From an uncultured Caldilineales bacterium (lineage in GTDB: Bacteria; Chloroflexota; Anaerolineae; JAAEKA01): a stretch of 64,000 nt of DNA. The number at the start of each line of letters is the position of its first letter. The stretch's first letter is position 1. The notes beneath the pieces were generated by a model. That model did not search any database and was not told the DNA's origin. It was given only the letters and a program-made list of their open reading frames with translations. Below, piece by piece: positions 52,423-60,749 of this stretch. Position numbers and translations under genes: made by a program. Where the stretch lies: contig CALESQ010000013.1 in NCBI GenBank assembly GCA_937907455.1, positions 71,417-135,416 on the forward strand. Reading direction: 5' to 3'.

Positions 52423-55128
52423 CTAGCGGGTGCGCTGGAAGACCACCTCGAACGAGTTGTGGAACAGCGTGTTACCGCCACCGCCGTCGGAGCAGTTTTC
52501 TTCATCCGCAAAGTTGGAATGAACCGGCTGGGCGAAATCGGTGCTGGCGGGTGAGCCGTCAGGGTTGGCAACAAATACGGTGTATTCAGCCATTTTCCAC
52601 ATCACGAACTCAACCATGCCGGGGCCTTTCGAGCCTGAAGCCATGCGATCAAGCGCATTGCCAGGGTTGCCGTTGCTGGCCTGTACCACCAAAATGCCGT
52701 TCAGCGGATTGCCACCAGCATCCAACACCTTGATAAAGATGTTGTGTTTGCCGCGGTTTTCGCAGGCGCTCAGGCGACGCATGGTCACCAGCTTCCATTC
52801 CACACTGGGCGCAGCCGCCGGAGCAGGAGCCGGCGCAGCCGCACGCGTGGTGGTATCTGCCGCGGGGGCTGCGGCCACAGCTACCGAAGCCTGGGCAATC
52901 CGCTGAACCACCGCCGTGGCAGTAGGTTCCGGCGTGAAGGTAGGCGTGGGCAACGGCGTGGGCGTGTCGGTGGGCAACGGCGTGCTGGTGGGCGTGGGCG
53001 TCACCGTGGGAGTGGCCGAAGGGATGGGCGTTTGCGTAGGCAGCGGCGTGTAAGTAGGTCTGGCATCGAAGTCCAGCGCCTGCGCCAAAGCCACGCCACG
53101 GCTGGGGAAGGGCGAATTGGCCGCCACCTCCGCTACTTCAACGCCGCCACGGGCAGGCATCTGCTGCGCCATCGTCATCTGATTGATTTCAGCTTCGGCC
53201 GCGGCCACCGGTTTGATGACCAGGTTATAGGGCAACACCACGCCGCATAGATAGATCAGCATGGCCAGCAGCAAAATCAGCAGCACCTTGGTCAGCGTTC
53301 CGGCATGGGTAAACCACGTCAGCGCTTTGCCGATGCCACCATTCAGACGACCTGAGCCTGCTTTTACCGGTGTAGCCACGCGGCGATCCGCGCTTTCCAG
53401 GGTCTCAGCCGCGCGACGGTCTGCTTTAACGGGCTTACGTTCTCTTTCGACAGAGGCTGCAGGCGCTGTTGCAGCAACCGGTACGCTGCTGACCATCGGT
53501 GTGACACCCTGATTGCGCTGGTTGGACGCGCGCAGGCGTTCCTGCAACATCCGGCTCAGATTGAGTGCCAACGTCGGATATTGCAGCATGAGGTCTTCAA
53601 AGTCCTCCTGACGCAACATCCAGGCATCTACATCGCTGATAGCGCGGGCCGAGCTGCTGCGCAGCCCTTCCAGCAACAGCGCGCCTTCACCGAAAACCTC
53701 GCCGTCACCCAGCAGCGCCAGCGGGGTGACACCCTTGCCGGCTGCTGCCTCAAGCTGCACCTGGCCGCGCTCCACCAGGAATAGGCCATCCGGGCTGTCG
53801 CCCTGACGATAGATCAGCTCACCGGCGCGGAAGCGGGAAGCCACCAGGCGCCGACGCACGGCCTCAAGCTGCGGGCGCGAAAGGCCTGACAGCAGGGTGA
53901 TCTTGCGCAGGTGCTTGTCGAAGAAGTTTTCATCTGCCGCAGCCAGCTTTTGCGCCACGTTTTCGGTAGCAGCCGCTTGCAGCGCAGGGTAGCGACTCTG
54001 CACCCGGTCAAAATCGGTACTGTACAGCACCCACAGGGTGGTGTCGGTGGTAGCTACCGCGTCAGAAGTACGCGGGCGGCCTGTTACCAGAGCCATTTCA
54101 CCGAATTCGCCCCCTGTAGTCAGGCGGGCCAGCACCTCATCATCACCGCGCAGCTCAACCTGACCTTTTTCGATCAGGAACAAGCCTTCGCCAGGGTCGC
54201 CGCGGCGATAGATCAGCTCGCGTGCAGGTACATGCTGCAACACCATCGAAGCCGCCACATCAGCCAACGCGTCGTCCGGCCAACGGCTGAAGGTGGGGAG
54301 CTGACGCAGACGGACTGCCGCTGCTTTTTGATCGCCCGCGTTAAGCGAGGCGCGCAGCTCGGCGCTCATCGCCCCGGCCAGCTCAGGATAGCGTGCGGAA
54401 AGAGCTGTCCACGAAGCCGCGCTCAACTCCCACACGGTGGTGTCGCTCATGGCTTCGGCGCTGCGGGCGTGTGCCTTGCCGGTAAGCAGCTCCAGATCGC
54501 TGAAGACAGCACCCGCGCCCAGCGTGGTGTCGCTGTCCAGTCCATCGGGATCAGACAACAGCACTTGGCCGCGTTCGACAATCACCAATGATCTGGGGGC
54601 ATCTCCGGCGCGATAGAAGGGCCGGCCTGCCGGGTAATCGCTGATGGCAAGCTGCTCGGCCACGGCCTGTAATGCCGCGCGGCTGACACGACGCCAGCCC
54701 GGCACTGCCTGCGCCCTGCCGATGACATAGTGGCTGAGTGCAGCCACCGAGACCCCGGTGGCGCGGCTGAGCGCAATGCCCAGCGTCGGATCACGCTGCA
54801 CCAATCGGTCGAGATCAGAGGCGGCCAGGACCACGGCACTTACCGCGCCAACGGCTTCGGCGCTGCTGCCGTAGGGGGCGCCGGACAGCAGGTCCAGGTC
54901 GCCTAGCGTGCTGCCCGGGCCGAGAGTAGCCAACGCATGGCCGCTTTCCGACACCAGTCGCACTCGGCCGCTTTCGATCTGGAACAGACGGGCCGCCGGC
55001 TCACCTGCACGGAAAAGCCGCTCGCCCGGGGCAAATTGCACCGGTTGCAGGCGTCCTTCCAACATGGCTTGCTGAGGCGGCCCGAGGCCCTCGAAAAGCG
55101 GCGCTCGGTTACCAGGTTGAGATGTCAC
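52423..55128 (-). CDS. Four-cNMP-domain membrane protein with extracytoplasmic C-terminal domain
   Basis: About 901 residues. Four consecutive cyclic-nucleotide-binding domains (roughly 10-130, 150-270, 290-405, 425-545; the third and fourth retain GEMALVTGRPRTSDA and GEGALLLEGLRSSSARA), one membrane helix (VLLILLLAMLIYLCGVVLP, about 650), a Thr/Pro linker, and a final beta domain with HNIFIKVLDAGGNPLNGILV. That last domain recurs in the next upstream gene. GGAG touches ATG 55134 directly, so GTG 55128 (6-nt spacing) is preferred. It may couple intracellular nucleotide to a surface function. Confidence 0.8.
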   Translation of the reverse strand: MTSQPGNRAPLFEGLGPPQQAMLEGRLQPVQFAPGERLFRAGEPAARLFQIESGRVRLVSESGHALATLGPGSTLGDLDLLSGAPYGSSAEAVGAVSAVVLAASDLDRLVQRDPTLGIALSRATGVSVAALSHYVIGRAQAVPGWRRVSRAALQAVAEQLAISDYPAGRPFYRAGDAPRSLVIVERGQVLLSDPDGLDSDTTLGAGAVFSDLELLTGKAHARSAEAMSDTTVWELSAASWTALSARYPELAGAMSAELRASLNAGDQKAAAVRLRQLPTFSRWPDDALADVAASMVLQHVPARELIYRRGDPGEGLFLIEKGQVELRGDDEVLARLTTGGEFGEMALVTGRPRTSDAVATTDTTLWVLYSTDFDRVQSRYPALQAAATENVAQKLAAADENFFDKHLRKITLLSGLSRPQLEAVRRRLVASRFRAGELIYRQGDSPDGLFLVERGQVQLEAAAGKGVTPLALLGDGEVFGEGALLLEGLRSSSARAISDVDAWMLRQEDFEDLMLQYPTLALNLSRMLQERLRASNQRNQGVTPMVSSVPVAATAPAASVERERKPVKADRRAAETLESADRRVATPVKAGSGRLNGGIGKALTWFTHAGTLTKVLLILLLAMLIYLCGVVLPYNLVIKPVAAAEAEINQMTMAQQMPARGGVEVAEVAANSPFPSRGVALAQALDFDARPTYTPLPTQTPIPSATPTVTPTPTSTPLPTDTPTPLPTPTFTPEPTATAVVQRIAQASVAVAAAPAADTTTRAAAPAPAPAAAPSVEWKLVTMRRLSACENRGKHNIFIKVLDAGGNPLNGILVVQASNGNPGNALDRMASGSKGPGMVEFVMWKMAEYTVFVANPDGSPASTDFAQPVHSNFADEENCSDGGGGNTLFHNSFEVVFQRTR

Positions 55129-55261
55129 AGGCATCTCCTTTTCGGGTAGATTACAAAACGCCGGACATAGCGTGCAGTCCGGCGTGCTTTCTTGCTTTGT
55201 CTGTTGGCTGGCAAAAGAAGATTGCACGCGCTGGGTAGACAAGGCAAGGTTGACTCAGGGT

Positions 55262-56596
55262 TTAACGACGCTGAAATGTCACTTCATATACGTAGTGGCC
55301 CACGGCAAACAGATACTGGTGGCTTTCCAAATCTGCCTGACAGCTTGCTGCATCAGGATGAGGTTTACAGTTACAGTATCCTGCGTCCCAGATTAGCTGA
55401 AAAGAGGGCCAATTGGCGCTCATGCCGGGAGTTTCGGGACTGAGCGGGTTATTGTTGTCATCTACTACCTGCACAACACCACCGCCATCGCGATAGATAT
55501 CCCACTCTACACGGCCGGAACCCTTGCCTTGTGCGCCGGTCACGTTCACCGTGTTAGTGAACAATTCCTTCACCCGCACGCCGTCCAGCGGGTTGCCTGC
55601 ACCATCAATAACCTTGACAAAGATATTGTGATCGCCACCATCGCAGCGCTGTGAGGAACTACCCACGGGACGCAGACGGAATTCAACCAGCGCGTAGCTG
55701 CCGCCACCGCTGGCAGGGGGAGCCGCCGGTTTGGGCGTGGCAGTAGGCGGGTTGGGCGCAACGACCACTGGGGCGGGGGTGTTGGTGGGGCGCGGGGTGG
55801 GTGCTGCGGGGATGTTCTCAGCCAGGGCGACCGCATCCACCGAACCGCTGATATCCACCACGTTGGCGGCTACCCAGCCCAAACTGCCGCCGCCCAAATC
55901 CACCTGCCACCAGGTGCGATCAGCGTTGCGACCCACGATGCTTACCGGCTGATTGGCAGCCAGTTGATTGGACACACCATAGACCGTGCCGGGGCCACTG
56001 CGCACGTTGATCACCGAAGCAGCTACGGCGCGCGGCTGAAGATCAGGTGTTGCCGTGGGGATGGCCTCTGCTGTGGCAGTATCGGTGGGGGTTGCTGTAG
56101 GTTCGGTGGTGGGGGTAGCGGTAGGCGCGGCCGGCGTGTCTGTCGGCAGCGGGGTGGGCGTAGGCGCTACTGCGGCCACCGCGGGGCGCAACCCGGCGCT
56201 TTGGCCTTCCTCAGCGCGATAGGCTTCAGCTATGCGGCTGAGCGGGCCTAACGTTTCGGCCAGCGCGATCAAGCGCAGCGTTTCGGCCTGTTCCTGGCTC
56301 TGGGCGATGTAGGTTTCGGCTAAGGCCAGCACCGTTTGATGGGCATCCGCAAGCTGCATGGCTTGCAACGCCAATTGTGCGGCTCCGGCATCATGAGTCG
56401 CATCAAAACGCTGCGCAATCGCTACAATGGCAGCATCACGCTGTTCGGTTGTCGTAGATAACGAGGTGGGCGATTGGTCTCCGCAGGCAGCCAGCAGCGT
56501 GGCTACAATCAGGGCCAGCACAACCAGCGCGATACTGCGACTGAGTTGACTGCTTTGCCGAAGCGGATTAACCTGAAAAGGGTTTGGCGCTAACAT
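55262..56596 (-). CDS. SH3b-domain lipoprotein with shared C-terminal domain
   Basis: 444 residues. A long signal peptide with lipobox LLAAC, a helical segment (50-135), a Thr/Pro-rich linker, a bacterial SH3 domain (about 190-250: SVINVRSGPGTVYGVSNQLA, WWQVDLGGGSLGWVAANVV), a second linker, and a beta domain with HNIFVKVIDGAGNPLDGVRV ending YEVTFQRR. The last domain matches that of the downstream cNMP protein (ending FEVVFQRTR). Probably wall- or surface-bound. An AAGGAGG sits 42 nt before the ATG with a hairpin between. Confidence 0.8.
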   Translation of the reverse strand: MLAPNPFQVNPLRQSSQLSRSIALVVLALIVATLLAACGDQSPTSLSTTTEQRDAAIVAIAQRFDATHDAGAAQLALQAMQLADAHQTVLALAETYIAQSQEQAETLRLIALAETLGPLSRIAEAYRAEEGQSAGLRPAVAAVAPTPTPLPTDTPAAPTATPTTEPTATPTDTATAEAIPTATPDLQPRAVAASVINVRSGPGTVYGVSNQLAANQPVSIVGRNADRTWWQVDLGGGSLGWVAANVVDISGSVDAVALAENIPAAPTPRPTNTPAPVVVAPNPPTATPKPAAPPASGGGSYALVEFRLRPVGSSSQRCDGGDHNIFVKVIDGAGNPLDGVRVKELFTNTVNVTGAQGKGSGRVEWDIYRDGGGVVQVVDDNNNPLSPETPGMSANWPSFQLIWDAGYCNCKPHPDAASCQADLESHQYLFAVGHYVYEVTFQRR

Positions 56597-56600
56597 AGAT

Positions 56601-56634
56601 AAGGGAATCGCACCGTGAAACGGCCAATTCCCTT
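56601..56634 (-). promoter_or_regulatory. Hairpin between Shine-Dalgarno and start codon of SH3b gene
   Basis: AAGGGAAT/ATTCCCTT (8 bp) with inner CCGT-GAA-ACGG. It lies between AAGGAGG (about 56645-56639) and the ATG (56596). Folded, it would bring the two close together; there is no in-frame ATG/GTG/TTG nearer the AAGGAGG. Confidence 0.5.
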
Positions 56635-56712
56635 TGTGCCTCCTTGAAACTTAGCCAAATCGGTAACTGCACGTATAATGCCTGCCGTCGGCTAGTTGTT
56701 TAACCAGTTGAG

Positions 56713-56797
56713 TGCCGAAGGTGGGAATCGAACCCACATGAGCGCTATGCTCAACGGTGTTTGAGACCGTCGCGTCTGCCTGTTCCGCCACTTCGGC
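56713..56797 (-). tRNA. tRNA-Leu (CAA)
   Basis: 85 nt, class II. Acceptor GCCGAAG/CTTCGGC, D-arm GTGGCGGAACAGGCAGAC, anticodon stem ACGGT/ACCGT with loop CTCAAAC (anticodon CAA), variable arm TGAGCATAGCGCTCA, T-arm GTGGGTTCGATTCCCAC, discriminator A. CCA is not encoded. Confidence 0.96.
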
Positions 56798-56813
56798 GTG
56801 GACACTGCGCGGC

Positions 56814-56842
56814 AGTATAGCCGAAGATCAAAGTTTCGCCAA
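56814..56842 (-). promoter_or_regulatory. Promoter of tRNA-Leu
   Basis: Minus-strand TTGGCG (56842-56837), 17-nt spacer, TATACT (56819-56814), 16 nt upstream of the tRNA. Confidence 0.75.
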
Positions 56843-56861
56843 ATTCATGGTTTGCCGTTTT

Positions 56862-57461
56862 ATGGATGAACAAGCGTTAATTGATGCGGCGCGGCAAGGT
56901 AATCTGGCGGCATTTAACCGCCTGGTATTAACCTATCAAGGGTTGACCTACAATCTGGCCTACCGCATTCTAAGCAATGCCGATAGCGCCGAGGACGCCG
57001 CGCAAGAAGCCTTCATCAAGGCCTACCGTCATCTGGGGCAGTACCGCGGCGGCTCCTTCAAGGCATGGCTGCTGCGTATTGTCACCAATGTGTGCTATGA
57101 TCAACTGCGCCACAAGCAGCGCCGCCCTGCTGGCTCGCTGGAAGATCTGGCTGTGGATGAAGACCACGCCGCCGATCTGGTAGACAAAGCCGAGGAACCG
57201 GCAGACTATGCCCTGCGTCAGGAGTTGAGCCGTGCCATCCAGACGGGCATCAACCAGTTACCCGCAGAGCAACGCATTGTGCTGACCCTGTCAGATATCG
57301 AAGGGCTGAGCTACGAGGAAATCGCGGTGGTGATGGATACTTCGCTGGGTACGGTAAAATCACGCCTGAGTCGGGCACGGGCCAAATTGCGTGACTTTCT
57401 GTTACAACAGCAGGAACTTTTGCCGCCGCGCTATCGTCTTGCAGGTGAAGAAAACGATTAA
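56862..57461 (+). CDS. ECF-type RNA polymerase sigma factor
   Basis: 199 residues. Region 2: AFNRLVLTYQGLTYNLAYRI, SAEDAAQEAFIKAYRHLGQY, FKAWLLRIVTNVCYDQLRHK. Region 4: LPAEQRIVLTLSDIEGLSYE, EIAVVMDTSLGTVKSRLSRA. Related to the SigE/RpoE-like groups. ATG 56862 begins MDEQALIDAARQG; ATG 56847 is an alternative. A probable anti-sigma gene follows 47 nt on, as is usual for such pairs. Confidence 0.93.
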   Translation: MDEQALIDAARQGNLAAFNRLVLTYQGLTYNLAYRILSNADSAEDAAQEAFIKAYRHLGQYRGGSFKAWLLRIVTNVCYDQLRHKQRRPAGSLEDLAVDEDHAADLVDKAEEPADYALRQELSRAIQTGINQLPAEQRIVLTLSDIEGLSYEEIAVVMDTSLGTVKSRLSRARAKLRDFLLQQQELLPPRYRLAGEEND

Positions 57462-57508
57462 CCCCTATTGATTGCCTTGAGTTCTGCCAAAATTCCCCGC
57501 GAGCTGCC

Positions 57509-58078
57509 ATGATCTACCCTGCACCCCCCGTGATTGATGATGACCTGCTATCCGCCTACCTGGACGGACAGCTTGCCCCTGCCGAGCGCAATCGCCTTGA
57601 AGCGGCACTGGCCCACAATCCGCAACAGCGTGCCGCGCTGGCGCAGTTGCGCTACACCCGCACGCTGCTGGCTGAAGCACCGCGCCTGGCTGTGCCCCGC
57701 GCGTTTACTTTAAATGAAGCCATGCTGGCTTCACAGCCACGACGTGGCTGGGCAAGCTGGTTCCAGCCGGCTGCCGCGCGCGGCTTTGCTGCGCTGGCCG
57801 GTCTGCTGCTGCTGGTGGTGCTGATCGGTGACATCGGCACGCGCACGCAATGGTTGGGTGAGCAGACTACAGCGACACGCACCGAGTTGGGCGGCCTGGC
57901 CGCAGATCAAGGCGACCCCACGGCGATCATCGCCAAAACCTCACCTGCCACCACAGCACTCAGCGCCCCTACGTGGCTGGGATTACCCGCAGGCGTGCTG
58001 CTCGCTGTTGAAATTGTGTTGGCAGTGCTGGCTGTAGGCTTGCTGTTCCTTGCCCGCCAGATGAGCCGGGGGCCGTGA
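57509..58078 (+). CDS. Probable anti-sigma factor, membrane protein
   Basis: 189 residues. The N-terminal IDDDLLSAYLDGQLAPAERN has the shape of the anti-sigma domain (usually DExLSAYLDGELxxxE) but lacks the His-x3-Cys-x2-Cys zinc ligands of ZAS proteins. Two membrane helices lie at about 91-112 and 155-178, with a roughly 40-residue loop between. Its place right behind the ECF sigma gene is the main support. Confidence 0.8.
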   Translation: MIYPAPPVIDDDLLSAYLDGQLAPAERNRLEAALAHNPQQRAALAQLRYTRTLLAEAPRLAVPRAFTLNEAMLASQPRRGWASWFQPAAARGFAALAGLLLLVVLIGDIGTRTQWLGEQTTATRTELGGLAADQGDPTAIIAKTSPATTALSAPTWLGLPAGVLLAVEIVLAVLAVGLLFLARQMSRGP

Positions 58079-58152
58079 GCGGTGGTGGGGTAACCACTGC
58101 CACATCGGGAAAGGCCGACCTCTTTTTCACCTTCACCGATCCCTGTAAGTTT

Positions 58153-58187
58153 AGGCTGCCTATGGCATAATAGGCGGCCTTTTTTTG
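58153..58187 (+). terminator. Intrinsic terminator after the sigma/anti-sigma pair
   Basis: AGGCTGCCTAT (58153-58163) pairs with ATAGGCGGCCT (58170-58180) with one G-T pair, followed by T6. The T run overlaps the -35 box of the mutM promoter. Confidence 0.9.
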
Positions 58188-58213
58188 TCCTCGCAGGCAT
58201 CGCGCGGTAGAAT
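58185..58213 (+). promoter_or_regulatory. Promoter of mutM, leaderless layout
   Basis: TTGTCC (58185-58190), 17-nt spacer, TAGAAT (58208-58213); ATG 58221 follows 7 nt later with no ribosome site. The -35 overlaps the terminator's T tract. Confidence 0.65.
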
Positions 58214-58220
58214 ACACCCC

Positions 58221-59090
58221 ATGCCTGAACTCCCCGAAGTTGAAAATACAATTCGTGATTTGAAGCCGCTGCTGGTGGGACGGCGCATCCGCCGCGTGCA
58301 GATCTTGTGGCCGCGCCTGCTGCATCAGGCCGATCCTGATCTGTTTGCCGCCGCGCTTACTGACCGACAAATTGTCAATGCCAGCCGCCGCGGCAAGTAC
58401 CTGCTGTTTGCGCTGGATGATGGTCATATCTGGGCTGTACACCTGCGCATGACCGGCCAACTGCACTTGGCCGCGCCTGATGCCGAGCAGAGCAAGCATA
58501 TCCACGCGCTGTTCGATCTGGATAACGGGCAGCAACTACGCTACCGCGATCCGCGCAAGTTTGGCCGCTTCTATCTGGTAGAAAATGTGCAGGCATTGGC
58601 CCCGACGATGGGACCAGAACCGCTGGCTGAACACTTCACCCCGCTGGAGCTGTTTACACGTATTCAGGGGCGCAACACGGCCATCAAAACGCTGCTGCTG
58701 AACCAGACTGTGCTGGCCGGGCTGGGCAACATCTATGCCGACGAGGCGCTATTTACTGCGGGCATTCATCCGCGGCGTGCCGCGCACAGCATCACCCAGG
58801 CCGATTGCAATCGGCTGCACACCGCCATCCGACAGACGTTGGCTATGGCGATTCGTGAGGGGGGCAGCTCACTGGGGGGCAGCGAGATCACCAACTATCG
58901 GCGGCCCATCGGCGTGCAAGGGCGTTTTCAATTTCGCCTGCACGTCTATCAACGCACCGGCAAGCCGTGTACTGTGTGCGCCACCCCCATTGAACGAATC
59001 AGGCTGGCGCAGCGTAGCACACACTTCTGCCCGCATTGCCAGCCTGAAAATCCTTTGTTGGAACTGGAACCAATAGCTGTCAGAGATTAA
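58221..59090 (+). CDS. mutM: Formamidopyrimidine-DNA glycosylase
   Basis: Removes 8-oxoguanine and ring-opened purines and nicks the abasic site. 289 residues. The mature N-terminus PELPEVENTIRDL places catalytic Pro2 and Glu3; RRGKYLLF carries the conserved Lys; LNQTVLAGLGNIYADEALF is the H2TH block; the C-terminal zinc finger has CTVCATPIERI and CPHCQ. ATG 58221 is fixed by the need for Pro at residue 2. Confidence 0.97.
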   Translation: MPELPEVENTIRDLKPLLVGRRIRRVQILWPRLLHQADPDLFAAALTDRQIVNASRRGKYLLFALDDGHIWAVHLRMTGQLHLAAPDAEQSKHIHALFDLDNGQQLRYRDPRKFGRFYLVENVQALAPTMGPEPLAEHFTPLELFTRIQGRNTAIKTLLLNQTVLAGLGNIYADEALFTAGIHPRRAAHSITQADCNRLHTAIRQTLAMAIREGGSSLGGSEITNYRRPIGVQGRFQFRLHVYQRTGKPCTVCATPIERIRLAQRSTHFCPHCQPENPLLELEPIAVRD

Positions 59091-59168
59091 CCGCTATTTA
59101 GCCGGTGAGCGCGAGAGTCATCCTGCAGCACCAGCCAAACGCTGTTTTGCAGCTACATTCCAGGGCTT

Positions 59169-59381
59169 TTACAGCGATCTTACTTTTCTGAATTTAGTTT
59201 CAAGTTCAATGCGGCGCAGGGCCTCGGCTTCGGCGCCCGCCTCTTTCACCTGCTGCCAGTAGCCGCGGGCATCGCTTTTGAGCTGTTCGCCGCTTGCGGG
59301 GGCCAACAGCGTGGCGCTGACCGATCCCACAACCGCGCCGGCAACCAGACCAGCGGCAAAACGAAACAACGTTCCAAACAT
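59169..59381 (-). CDS. YtxH-like small membrane protein
   Basis: 70 residues. FRFAAGLVAGAVVGSVSATLLAPASGEQLKS is given here by its key points: a glycine-rich hydrophobic helix (about 5-27) followed by LLAPASGEQLK, the signature of YtxH-like proteins, and a charged helical tail. AGGAG lies about 10 nt before the ATG. The function is unknown; stress linkage is known for some relatives. It follows the PspC-type gene by 70 nt on the same strand and may share its control. Confidence 0.8.
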   Translation of the reverse strand: MFGTLFRFAAGLVAGAVVGSVSATLLAPASGEQLKSDARGYWQQVKEAGAEAEALRRIELETKFRKVRSL

Positions 59382-59450
59382 CCTGCATTCTCCTTTGCCG
59401 TCAAGATGGCTGTATTATAGCCGTACACCGGCCAGATGGCAATCTGTTGC

Positions 59451-60161
59451 TTAAGGAATCACCAGCGCAGCCAGCAGATAAAGCAGCACGCCGAAAACAC
59501 CGCCGCCAGCTACAGTAAGCAAGGCCCAGGTCAGGCGCACCACCAACGGATCAATGCCCAGGCGCTCGGCAATGCCGCCGCACACCCCGGCAATCTGCCG
59601 ATCACTGCGTGAGCGGCGTAGAGGCAGCCGACTGCCCCATTGACGCAAACGGCCGTTGTGTTGCGACAGGCGCTGCCAGTTTGGCGCGTGGCCGGTGAAC
59701 AGCAAGGCAAGATACAGGCCCACGCCCAACAACAGCAGCGGTGTAATCACCGCAGACACCTGGCGCAGCGCACCGGCAAAGCTCCACGGCAACAAATCAA
59801 GCAGACCCAACAGCCACCATACGCCACCAAAGGCAAGCACCACTCCCCAGAAGGCCGGCGGGTTATGCCGCAGGCGCTGCCACAATCCCTGGCGCGGAGC
59901 CAGACGAATAGACGGCTCTACCGCCGTGTCGCGCGGCAGCAAACGAGCCAACAGGAGGTAGGGCAGCAAGGCCAGGCCACTGGTGAGCAGACCCGCTGCC
60001 AGCCAGCCAATACGTACCACGCCCGGATCAATGCCGAAGCGTTCGGCCAGACCAGCAGCTACGCCAGCCACGGCACGATCGCTGGTGGAGCGATAAAAAC
60101 GGCGCGGCCGCGGCAGTTGGCGGCTGACGCCTTCAATGATGGGTGCTTGTTGTTTAGTCAT
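59451..60161 (-). CDS. Protein with two PspC domains
   Basis: 236 residues. Two PspC domains: residues about 20-80 (YRSTSDRAVAGVAAGLAERF, GIDPGVVRIGWLAAGLLTSG) and about 180-236 (RSRSDRQIAGVCGGIAERLG, IDPLVVRLTWALLTVAGGG). Two more membrane helices lie between. PspC domains belong to phage-shock/envelope-stress membrane proteins. Its start faces the repeat array at 60170, which occupies its upstream region. Confidence 0.9.
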   Translation of the reverse strand: MTKQQAPIIEGVSRQLPRPRRFYRSTSDRAVAGVAAGLAERFGIDPGVVRIGWLAAGLLTSGLALLPYLLLARLLPRDTAVEPSIRLAPRQGLWQRLRHNPPAFWGVVLAFGGVWWLLGLLDLLPWSFAGALRQVSAVITPLLLLGVGLYLALLFTGHAPNWQRLSQHNGRLRQWGSRLPLRRSRSDRQIAGVCGGIAERLGIDPLVVRLTWALLTVAGGGVFGVLLYLLAALVIP

Positions 60162-60174
60162 GATTCATCTCCGA

Positions 60175-60715
60175 GAGTGGCTCGGTCTGGAGATTGGGAA
60201 CCATCCCGAGAGTGGCTCGGTCTGGAGACCGGCCACAGCAATCATAGCCGTCCGAAAGTGGCTCGGTCTGGAGACCGGCCACAGCAATCGTAATCAGGAG
60301 ACCGGCCACGGCAATCGTAATCAGGAGACCGGCCACAGCAATCGTAATCAGGAGACCGGCCACGGCAATCATAGCCGTCCGAGAGTGGCTCGGTCTGGAG
60401 ACCGGCCACAGCAATCGTAATCAGGAGACCGGCCACAGCAATCATAGCCGTCCGAGAGTGGCTCGGTCTGGAGATTGGGAACCCCGAAAGTGGCTCGGTC
60501 TGGAGATTGGGAACCATCCCGAGAGTGGCTCGGTCTGGAGACCGGCCACAGCAATCGTAATCAGGAGACCGGCCACAGCAATCATAGCCGTCCGAGAGTG
60601 GCTCGGTCTGGAGACCGGCCACAGCAATCGCAGTCGCGAGACCGGCCACAGCAATCGTAATCAGGAGACCGGCCACGGCAATCATAGTCGCGAGACCGGC
60701 CACAGCAATCGCAGT
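60175..60715. repeat. Complex tandem repeat array upstream of the PspC gene
   Basis: Built from three interleaved parts: GGAGACCGGCCACAGCAATC followed by GTAATCA (27-bp unit in runs), TAGCCGTCCGAGAGTGGCTC, and GGTCTGGAGATTGGGAACC. The last is the same module seen at 11843-12050. It fills nearly the whole 588-bp divergent gap between the PspC gene and the gene at 60750. Frames crossing it are repeat artefacts. No clear promoter is visible inside it. Confidence 0.92.
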
Positions 60716-60749
60716 CTCTTTACGCAGGCAGCACCAAAAAGTTCCTTAC

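Noticed and set aside
56647..56679. Plus-strand promoter-like TTAGCC-17-TATAAT upstream of tRNA-Leu
   Set aside because: It would transcribe antisense to the tRNA before reaching the ECF sigma gene; the -35 is poor and no supporting feature is seen.
60136..60703. Short proteins made of repeated Glu-Thr-Gly-His-Ser-Asn units
   Set aside because: Translations of the 27-bp repeat array in several frames on both strands; no ribosome sites.
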